A stretch of DNA of 64,000 bases from a candidate division FCPU426 bacterium (GTDB taxonomy: Bacteria; Oederibacteriota; Muellerivitia; Muellerivitales; Muellerivitaceae). Of the stretch, positions 58,067-64,000 are shown one piece after another. The notes beneath the pieces were generated by a model, which saw only the letters and a program-made list of their open reading frames with translations, was not told where the DNA came from and ran no database searches. The stretch covers positions 528,750-592,749 of the forward strand of contig DAIDGV010000024.1 in the NCBI GenBank assembly GCA_027452205.1. Reading direction: 5' to 3'. The translations under genes were made by a program, and so were the position numbers. Position 1 is the stretch's first letter. Each line of letters starts with the position of its first letter.

Positions 58067-59571
58067 AGGACCAATTGCCCATTTTGCTCCTGACGCTTCC
58101 TTTCCTGGCGGCGGCCCTTCTTTTGCCGCTCTGCGCGGCTTCGACTTGGATCAACCGCTTGATCGTTCTAGCGGTCTTCATCACCGGTTGGATCTGGGGT
58201 TGGCAAGCCTGGGTCCCGGCACAAGCCCAAGAAGTCTGGCATTATCACTTGGGCGGTTGGGCGGCTCCCTGGGGCCTGGAGATCGTGCTGACGCCCTTCA
58301 CCTTCTTTTTCGCGGGCTGGATCTGGCTGATCGGCATGGCGACTTGGTTCTACGCGTTGCCCCATTGGATGCTGCGCCATTCGGAATCCGTCAAAGAGGC
58401 GCTTTTCAACGTTTGTCTGTTCCTTTTGATCGGCGCCAGTTTGGGTCTTTTGTGGTTCAGGGACCTCCTGGCCCTGTATTTGGACCTGGAGATCTTGTTG
58501 GCCGCGATGACCGGGCTTTTGGTGGTGGGGCAGTCCAAGAACTGGCGGGAGGGGTTCGATCTTTTCTTCCGGGGTAACTTAGGCGCTTCGGTCTTCCTCT
58601 TGGCGCTTTTTCTTCTTTATATTTCCACAGGCACCTTGAACCTGGACGATCTCCTATCTCAAGTGTTCATCGCCAAGAATGGGACCGTGGTCCTGACCGC
58701 GGGCATCTTGATGGCGATCTCCTTCGCTTGTTATTTCGTTTTTCCTTTACCGGTGTTCTATGACCGGCTCCTGATCCAAACCCCCGCTTTTTTGACAGGG
58801 TTCCTTTCCTCGGTGATGACCCGTTCGGTCGCGCAGTTGTTCTTCGTGCTCCTGTTCTTCGCTCTCAATCTGCCGGGGTTCAGCGCGCCTCTGTGGTTGA
58901 TCCTTTTGGAATATGTTGTTCTTGTGGTTTTCTTATCCCATTTGTTCCTGGGCTTCCGGCAAAAGGACCTGCTGAGGTCCCTGGCGATGCTGAGCGTGGG
59001 GCAATTGGGCTATCTTTTCGCCGGATTCCTCTTGGGCAACAAGAGCGCTTTGACCGGCGCCTTGCTCGAGTCCCTGAACCAGACCCTGACGGTAGCCGGA
59101 CTTTTTTATATTACCGGGGTCTTGCACCCCTCACCGGGACCCATGCCCTTTTCGAGATTATCGGGTTTGGCCCGGCAGAGACCCTGGACCGGATTGGCTT
59201 TCATCGTCTTTATCGCTTCCATCGTGGGCATCCCGCCCATGGGAGGTTCTTTAGGTAAGTGGTATCTGCTACAAGGAGCTTGGGAAAAAGGGAACTGGAC
59301 CGTGGCGGGGCTTTTGATCGCGGCGTCGCTGGTGAGCTTGTTCTATTTCGTGAAACTGGTGATCCTGCTCTATGAGCATCCGGATGATACCTCTCCGGTA
59401 TCCTTCTCGCCGGCCATGACCGTGCCCTTCCTGGCGCTGGCGCTGGGCGTCCTGGTCTTGGGCGTTTTCCATCAAACGATCATCCAGCATTTCATCGAAC
59501 CGGCCCTGCCGAAGGCTTTCCAGGACATCCCCATGCCGAATGTGCCCTTCCTGGGCCAACAGGTGGAATGA
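58063..59571 (+). CDS. MrpD/NuoN-like proton-translocating subunit
   Basis: About fourteen hydrophobic segments and a Proton_antipo_M-like core are visible (FYALPHWMLRHSESVKEALF, LAMLSVGQLGYLFAGFLLGN, VGIPPMGGSLGKWYLLQGAW). This resembles MrpD of Na+/H+ antiporters or NuoN/NuoL of complex I. The GTG start overlaps the previous stop as GTGA, with GGGAGG upstream, giving 502 aa. Only a C/D-like pair is present, not a full Mrp operon. Confidence 0.85.
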   Translation: MKDQLPILLLTLPFLAAALLLPLCAASTWINRLIVLAVFITGWIWGWQAWVPAQAQEVWHYHLGGWAAPWGLEIVLTPFTFFFAGWIWLIGMATWFYALPHWMLRHSESVKEALFNVCLFLLIGASLGLLWFRDLLALYLDLEILLAAMTGLLVVGQSKNWREGFDLFFRGNLGASVFLLALFLLYISTGTLNLDDLLSQVFIAKNGTVVLTAGILMAISFACYFVFPLPVFYDRLLIQTPAFLTGFLSSVMTRSVAQLFFVLLFFALNLPGFSAPLWLILLEYVVLVVFLSHLFLGFRQKDLLRSLAMLSVGQLGYLFAGFLLGNKSALTGALLESLNQTLTVAGLFYITGVLHPSPGPMPFSRLSGLARQRPWTGLAFIVFIASIVGIPPMGGSLGKWYLLQGAWEKGNWTVAGLLIAASLVSLFYFVKLVILLYEHPDDTSPVSFSPAMTVPFLALALGVLVLGVFHQTIIQHFIEPALPKAFQDIPMPNVPFLGQQVE

Positions 59572-59576
59572 TCCTC

Positions 59577-59612
59577 AATTCAAAATCTTGAATTATGGAT
59601 TTTAAATTAAAG
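59577..59612. repeat. AT-rich intergenic element shared with 63951
   Basis: Positions 59588-59608 match 63955-63975 in 20 of 21 bases (core TTGAATTATG then ATTTTAAATT). It lies between convergent genes and may serve as a bidirectional end signal. Confidence 0.65.
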
Positions 59613-59846
59613 ACTCTTGTGAGTGCCGTCGCAGAAGGGTTTGTTGTGCGAGTGCTTGCATTGGCATAAGTAAGCGGTCTCGGTCTTTTCCGCCTTGAAG
59701 ACCATGGGCCTGAAATCGGTGGTCTTGTGGGAACCGTCACAGAAAGGCTGGCTCTTGGAATGGCCGCAAGCGCACCAAGCGTAGGTCTTGCCTTCTTCCA
59801 GCTTTACTTCAGCGGGATGTTTGGCGGCGATGTGGGGTTCGGACAT
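59607..59846 (-). CDS. Tandem CDGSH iron-sulfur protein
   Basis: Two CDGSH motifs bind 2Fe-2S clusters through three Cys and one His each: Cys25, Cys27, Cys36, His40 (CACGHSKSQPFCDGSH) and Cys61, Cys63, Cys72, His76 (CQCKHSHNKPFCDGTH). The 79-aa length fits the bacterial two-cluster class. It may carry electrons or sense iron or redox state. It is divergent from the FecR-domain gene. Confidence 0.95.
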   Translation of the reverse strand: MSEPHIAAKHPAEVKLEEGKTYAWCACGHSKSQPFCDGSHKTTDFRPMVFKAEKTETAYLCQCKHSHNKPFCDGTHKSL

Positions 59847-59865
59847 AGGGTCTCCTTGGTTCGTT

Positions 59866-59893
59866 TTGACATGATTTTAGCTGACACTATGGT
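59866..59893 (+). promoter_or_regulatory. Promoter upstream of the FecR-domain gene
   Basis: TTGACA (59866-59871) and TATGGT (59888-59893) are 16 bp apart in the divergent spacer, with about 80 nt to the ATG. Confidence 0.6.
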
Positions 59894-59974
59894 ATGGTTT
59901 CGTCGTCCAAAAGCACATCTAGGGTGTTATTTTTCGGTTACGGCCGGGATACTTTCTTTCTTCGAGGTTGATGA

Positions 59975-60622
59975 ATGACATTGTGGAAGATCTGCCTTTG
60001 TTTGGCCCTCTTGGGGGTCTTGACGGCCCCTCTCAGGGCGGCGGCCCTAGAGGAGGATGAGACCCGGTTCCGTGTGGTGGCCCTGAGCGGTTCGGTGACC
60101 GCTTACCACGATGAACGGGACGAGACAGTCCGCGTGAAGGTGAAGGACCAAGTCGATGATGGGGACAATGTCTCCACCGGCGCCAAAAGCGATATTTTGC
60201 TGCGCTTGCCCGGTAAAGGTTACGTCTATCTGGGGCCCCATACCGCCATCCACATCAGCCGCCTTCGGGCTGGGGACAAGGGCTTACAGGTGCGATTGAA
60301 TCTTTTGACGGGGACCCTCTGGTGTCGGATGGATCAAGCCCCTCGATATCCCTTCGAGATCTCCGCTAAAAGTTTGATCGCCCGATGCCACGGGACCTTG
60401 GTCAAAGCGGAAAGGCAAAAGGACGCGGTGCGCGTCACGGCCTTCGACGGACCTATCGTCATGGTGGCCCATGCCAAGGTCAAAATGGCCAAGACCGGCG
60501 AAGTGATGCAATACATCCAGGACCAGTTCCGCTATAAACACCGTCTCAAGGCCTCGGATAATGAACGTTTAATCCAGTGGCAAGCGCATTTCATCGAAAT
60601 GCAAACGCAAAAACCCCATTAA
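59975..60622 (+). CDS. Secreted FecR-domain protein
   Basis: A signal peptide (to about residue 24, LRAAALEED) precedes a FecR-like beta-barrel of repeated short strands (DDGDNVSTGAKSDILLRLPG then GYVYLGPHTAIHISRLRAG and LLTGTLWCRM). Such domains are common in secreted or membrane sensors and surface proteins. It has 215 aa. GAGG lies 7 nt before the ATG. Function is unknown. Confidence 0.82.
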   Translation: MTLWKICLCLALLGVLTAPLRAAALEEDETRFRVVALSGSVTAYHDERDETVRVKVKDQVDDGDNVSTGAKSDILLRLPGKGYVYLGPHTAIHISRLRAGDKGLQVRLNLLTGTLWCRMDQAPRYPFEISAKSLIARCHGTLVKAERQKDAVRVTAFDGPIVMVAHAKVKMAKTGEVMQYIQDQFRYKHRLKASDNERLIQWQAHFIEMQTQKPH

Positions 60623-60644
60623 ATCGGCATAAAACCCAAAAACA

Positions 60645-60685
60645 ATGACCAAGGTCATAAAGAATCCCCTTAATCGGGTTATAAT
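60645..60685 (+). promoter_or_regulatory. Palindrome and promoter upstream of the desaturase
   Basis: ATGACC-AA-GGTCAT (60645-60658) is a perfect inverted repeat that covers the place of the -35 for TATAAT at 60680-60685. The leader to ATG 60756 is about 65 nt. It suggests regulated desaturase transcription. Confidence 0.6.
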
Positions 60686-60755
60686 CTGCCTCCCAGTAAT
60701 AGGCCTCCTTGACCGTTGAGTTTATTATTAGAGGAAAATTCTGGAGGTCGCACGA

Positions 60756-61829
60756 ATGTCTTTTTTGAACCGGGTCCTGGACCCGCCGTCTTACGGATTT
60801 ACCCGTAAGGGCCAATTTTATAAACCCACGAACCAAGAAATGTGGACCGAGTTCTTCGGTCGGTTGAATGTTTTCAGTGATCGCAAGAATTGGTTGGCTT
60901 TTTTCAGCTGGTTCACTGTGTTGTTCTTCGCTCCTTTCTGCGTCCTCTTTTTCGTGAAGTATTTCACCTGGAAATTACTGCTCATTGCTTTCCTTTACAG
61001 CATGGTCTGGATGGGGACCCACGGCACGGTCTACCTGCACCGCTACGGCACGCATCATGCCTTCACTTTTTCAAATAAGGTCTGGCTGTTCCTGGTGAGG
61101 GAATTGAGCGTGAAAGTCATCCCTGAAGAGGTCTATATGATCTCCCACCATGTGCACCATTACATTTCCGAGAAACCCGGCGACCCTTATAACGTTCATG
61201 GCGGCTGGCTTTATTGTTTCCTGGCGGACGTGAACCACCAGGGCGTCGCCAAGGACCTGAGCCGGGAAGAATACAAGCGTTTGGCGGGGATGATCGATCA
61301 CACCGGCATCAAGATCAATTCTTACGAGCAGTACCAAAAGTGGGGCTCGATCGCCCATCCTTTTTGGACCCTGCTGCACTTCCTCCTGAACTGGGCTTTT
61401 TGGGGCGCGGTCTTCTTCTTGATCGGCGGCTGGCCTTTGGTGTTCGCCATCTTCGCGGGCGTGGAAGTCTGGACCGTGGGGATCCGCACCTATAACTACA
61501 GCGGTCACGGAAGCGGCAAAGACCTTCGCAAAGAGGGGGACGATTTCGATCGGACCAACTTGTCCATCAACCAGCTTTGGCCGGGGTTGGTGACCGGGGA
61601 ATGGCACAATAACCATCATTTGTTCCCCAACGGTATCCGGGCGGGCTTTCAGCCCTATCAACTGGATTACGCTTGGTGGGTCATCTGCGGTTGCCGCGCT
61701 TTGGGCGGCGTGGAAACCTGGCGGGACCATACGGAACAGTTCTACACGCAGTATTACGAGCCTTACCTGCGTGAAAAGGCCGCGAAGAGCGCCAAAATCG
61801 AAGCGAAAACAGTTAAGTCCTCGCGTTAA
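60756..61829 (+). CDS. Fatty acid desaturase (acyl-CoA/acyl-lipid type)
   Basis: The three histidine boxes of membrane desaturases are present: HRYGTHH, HHVHHY and EWHNNHH, with four or so membrane segments between them. The enzyme introduces a double bond into fatty acyl chains, controlling membrane fluidity. CTGGAGG lies 8 nt before the ATG and a regulated-looking promoter lies upstream. It has 357 aa. Confidence 0.92.
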   Translation: MSFLNRVLDPPSYGFTRKGQFYKPTNQEMWTEFFGRLNVFSDRKNWLAFFSWFTVLFFAPFCVLFFVKYFTWKLLLIAFLYSMVWMGTHGTVYLHRYGTHHAFTFSNKVWLFLVRELSVKVIPEEVYMISHHVHHYISEKPGDPYNVHGGWLYCFLADVNHQGVAKDLSREEYKRLAGMIDHTGIKINSYEQYQKWGSIAHPFWTLLHFLLNWAFWGAVFFLIGGWPLVFAIFAGVEVWTVGIRTYNYSGHGSGKDLRKEGDDFDRTNLSINQLWPGLVTGEWHNNHHLFPNGIRAGFQPYQLDYAWWVICGCRALGGVETWRDHTEQFYTQYYEPYLREKAAKSAKIEAKTVKSSR

Positions 61830-61903
61830 AGCTGCTTGACTCTCCCGGCGAATCATCCGAGAATTGCGCTCCCTTATCTCGTATTTGGAGCGTTGTTCTC
61901 AGA

Positions 61904-63571
61904 ATGATCTCGGCTAAAGACGTTACCCTTCGGTTCGGCAAAAAGACCCTCTTCGACAAAGTTACGGTCAAATTCAATCCCGGCTACTGCTATGGCCTTA
62001 TCGGGGCCAATGGCGCGGGCAAATCCACCTTCATGAAGATCCTCTCGGGTCAGATCAAGCCGGATGAGGGCGAGATCGCGGTGGACCGCGGTATTAAGGT
62101 CGCTTTCCTCAAACAAGATCAATACGCCTACGACGAATTCTCGGTGCTCGAAACGGTCCTCATGGGCCGGGACGATCTTTGGAAGATCCAACAGGAAAAA
62201 GACACTCTTTACGCCAAACCCGAAATGACCCACGACGAGGGTATTCGCGCCGCGGAACTGGAATCCCAGTTCGGCGATATGGACGGCTATACCATTACCG
62301 CCGCGGCCGGCGAATTGCTTGAAGGCCTTGGGGTCGAGACCGAAAAACACGACTGGAAAATGAAGCAACTCACCGGCGGTTGGAAAGTGCGAGTCCTTTT
62401 GGCCCAAGTGCTTTACGCCAAGCCGGACGTGTTGCTCCTCGACGAACCGACGAACAACCTGGATATCCGCACTATCGACTGGCTGGAAGAATACCTCAAC
62501 AGCTACGAAGGCACGATCATCGTCATCTCCCATGACCGCCATTTCCTGAACCATATTTGTACCCATATTGCCGACGTGGACCGCGAGAAGGTCACGGTCT
62601 ATTCAGGCAATTATGATTACTTTACCGCCGCTTCCAAGCAGGTCTTGGACGCGAAGATGACCGAAAACTCCCGCAAAGAAAAGCAGATCGCCGAACTGAA
62701 AGCCTTCGTGGCTAGGTTCAGCGCCAACGCCTCCAAGAGCGCCCAGGCGACCAGCCGCGCCCGTTTGTTGGAAAAGATCGAACTCGAAACCATCATTCCC
62801 TCGACCCGGCAATATCCCCGTCTCTTCTTTAAAGAGAAACAAGGCGCCGGGAAAGATATCCTCAATGTGAAGAGCATCAGCAAGAGCTATGGTGATATGA
62901 AGGTCCTCCAAAAGATCAGCTTCATCGTTGGCAACGGCGACAAGATCGCCATTATCGGCCCGAACGGCGTGGGGAAGACCACTCTCATTAAGTCCCTGGT
63001 CGGGTCTTATCAAGCCGAAGGAAGCGACCTGGCCCAATGGGGCGTGAAGATTGACGACGGTCAGATCATCTGGGGAAGCACGGTGAAATTATCCAGCATG
63101 CCCCAGGACGTGAAGGAAGAATTGACCCGGGACATGACAGCCCTGGAATGGCTGCGCCAGTTCGCGCCAATGGAAGAAGGCCAAGTGATCCGCGGGATGC
63201 TGGGCCGCATGCTCTTTACCGGCGAGGAACAAGACAAGAACGTGAAGGTGTTGTCCGGGGGCGAATGCCAGCGGATGGTCCTGTCCCGTTTGATGCTCGA
63301 AGGCGGCAACGTGCTCATCATGGACGAACCGACCAACCACATGGACTTGGAATCAATCGAATCCCTTTCCACCGCCTTGTCCGAATACACGGGCACGGTC
63401 ATCTTCTCCAGCCATGACCAGGACTTGATCGGTAAAGTGGCCAACCGCGTCATTGAACTCAAACCGGACGGCACTTACAGCGATTTCAAGGGCGGTTACG
63501 CCGAATACGTGGAATGGACCGAGCTGGAAGCCAAAAGGGCCAAGGAAGCCGCTAAGAGCGGAAAGAAATAA
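61904..63571 (+). CDS. ABC-F protein of the YbiT type
   Basis: Two ABC ATPase cassettes in one chain have Walker A GANGAGKST near residue 35 and GPNGVGKTT near 350. The linker carries SRFSANASKSAQATSRARLL-type residues (here ARFSANASKSAQATSRARLL), matching YbiT closely. The first signature is degenerate (LTGGWKVRVLLAQ) while the second is LSGGECQRMVLSR. ABC-F proteins act on the ribosome E site in translation. It has 555 aa. Confidence 0.93.
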   Translation: MISAKDVTLRFGKKTLFDKVTVKFNPGYCYGLIGANGAGKSTFMKILSGQIKPDEGEIAVDRGIKVAFLKQDQYAYDEFSVLETVLMGRDDLWKIQQEKDTLYAKPEMTHDEGIRAAELESQFGDMDGYTITAAAGELLEGLGVETEKHDWKMKQLTGGWKVRVLLAQVLYAKPDVLLLDEPTNNLDIRTIDWLEEYLNSYEGTIIVISHDRHFLNHICTHIADVDREKVTVYSGNYDYFTAASKQVLDAKMTENSRKEKQIAELKAFVARFSANASKSAQATSRARLLEKIELETIIPSTRQYPRLFFKEKQGAGKDILNVKSISKSYGDMKVLQKISFIVGNGDKIAIIGPNGVGKTTLIKSLVGSYQAEGSDLAQWGVKIDDGQIIWGSTVKLSSMPQDVKEELTRDMTALEWLRQFAPMEEGQVIRGMLGRMLFTGEEQDKNVKVLSGGECQRMVLSRLMLEGGNVLIMDEPTNHMDLESIESLSTALSEYTGTVIFSSHDQDLIGKVANRVIELKPDGTYSDFKGGYAEYVEWTELEAKRAKEAAKSGKK

Positions 63572-63574
63572 CCC

Positions 63575-63606
63575 GGAAGCCGTTCCTTCGGCTTCCCATC
63601 TATAAT
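63575..63606 (+). promoter_or_regulatory. Hairpin and -10 between the ABC-F and SEC-C genes
   Basis: Arms GGAAGCCG and CGGCTTCC with loop TTCCTT form an 8-bp stem (63575-63596) without a T tract. A TATAAT (63601-63606) follows, so the SEC-C gene may have its own promoter. Confidence 0.55.
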
Positions 63607-63634
63607 AAGAACGCAATCCAACCAGGAGGGTTCT

Positions 63635-63946
63635 ATGGCTGACAACGATTGGCAGTCCCGCATCAAGACCGGCCGCAATGATGATTGTCCCTGCGGCTCG
63701 GGAAAAAAATACAAGAAGTGCCATTTGCGCGCCGACGAGGAAGCCCAAAGCTCCGCTTTAGCCAAGGTTAACGCGGACGCCGCCGCGGCCCACGCCGAAG
63801 AACATCATGAGGGTGACGGACATGACCATCACGGGCATGGCCACGAGCACGGTCACAAGCACGAAAAGGGCGGGCCGATGCGCCCGAACACCTCGCAGAA
63901 CACCAACCGTCAGATCAGCGCGCCCCGCAAGACGGGGTCGGCATAA
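63635..63946 (+). CDS. SEC-C zinc-finger protein with a His-rich tail
   Basis: The SEC-C motif NDDCPCGSGKKYKKCH (Cys18, Cys20, Cys29, His30) binds zinc. A low-complexity region at residues ~52-76 has about twelve histidines (GHDHHGHGHEHGHKHEKGG), suggesting metal storage or sensing. AGGAGG lies 6 nt before the ATG. The whole gene is contained in the window; no partner is evident. Confidence 0.9.
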   Translation: MADNDWQSRIKTGRNDDCPCGSGKKYKKCHLRADEEAQSSALAKVNADAAAAHAEEHHEGDGHDHHGHGHEHGHKHEKGGPMRPNTSQNTNRQISAPRKTGSA

Positions 63947-63950
63947 CAGC

Positions 63951-63985
63951 AATTTTGAATTATGAATTTTAAATTTTGAATTAAA
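63951..63985. repeat. AT-rich intergenic element shared with 59577
   Basis: The core TTGAATTATG then AATTTTAAATT (63955-63975) matches 59588-59608 with one difference. It runs on as TTTTGAATTAAAAC toward the window edge. Confidence 0.6.
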
Positions 63986-64000
63986 ACAACAAGAGGTTTT

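Noticed and set aside
1-64000. rRNA or tRNA genes
   Set aside because: No conserved rRNA stretches and no cloverleaf with a T-loop were recognised in the intergenic regions I read; a scan with tRNAscan-SE would settle it.

Overview
This window reads as the chromosome of a Gram-negative bacterium: it has TolC/RND export, Lpp-type lipobox proteins, TRAP transport and a signal-peptide FecR protein. The phylum cannot be fixed from sequence alone. No rRNA, tRNA or CRISPR array was recognised. Core genes are GC-rich with many ATGA/GTGA stop-start overlaps; the first 11.4 kb is visibly more AT-rich and looks acquired.

1-11.4 kb is a defence island. It holds a type I restriction-modification operon (hsdM, a RhuM-family gene, hsdS, hsdR). 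Between hsdS and hsdR lie three tightly packed accessory genes: a PIN + GNAT + PUA/EVE-like triple-domain protein, an ASCH-domain protein, and a three-helix membrane protein. An Abi_C-type abortive-infection gene follows hsdR. The partial gene at the left edge may be a regulator.

11.4-19.1 kb is a mosaic of toxin-antitoxin-like pairs and debris. It contains an XRE + nucleotidyltransferase pair, an AbiEi/AbiEii-like pair, VapBC, and a fourth nucleotidyltransferase pair whose enzyme gene is frameshifted and truncated. Two ~142-bp direct repeats (11561-11703 and 14217-14357, about 92% identical) bracket the first module, and the second cuts off a response-regulator gene. A 21-codon gene tail at 17467 matches the end of the gene at 12399. 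The region ends in an array of hairpins (18626-19112). Four of its hairpins have covarying 5-bp stems around a conserved 15-nt loop, with constant 7+5+15+5 spacing. This is the most unusual structure in the window.

19.1-45 kb is mostly housekeeping and transport. It includes HPr, an XRE regulator, gcvT, a DinB/YfiT protein, a GT39-like membrane protein, gcvH, a fused gcvP, a small zinc-ribbon gene cluster, a DUF4403 lipoprotein, an old-yellow-enzyme reductase, an acyltransferase and a DoxX-like protein. It continues with lipA overlapping a sulfonate/nitrate-type ABC transporter, a small Y1-transposase-like gene without its catalytic residues, a peroxiredoxin-like protein, pncB, and a TatT-DctP-DctQM TRAP (TPAT) operon. 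gcvT, gcvH, gcvP and lipA together cover three of the four glycine-cleavage proteins and the lipoyl cofactor of GcvH.

45-64 kb holds two small secreted Lys-rich proteins, then a TetR - ECF sigma - Trp-rich membrane protein - TolC - RND - SRPBCC run with no periplasmic adaptor gene. A NodI/NodJ-like ABC exporter, a GT39-PA14 fusion, a short Mrp-like C/D pair, a two-motif CDGSH protein, a FecR-domain protein, a fatty acid desaturase, a YbiT-type ABC-F protein and a His-rich SEC-C protein complete it.

Across the window several genes (12814, 18303, lipA at 35274, pncB at 41108) have a perfect TATAAT only 6-9 nt before the ATG and no Shine-Dalgarno, so leaderless transcription is likely used here.
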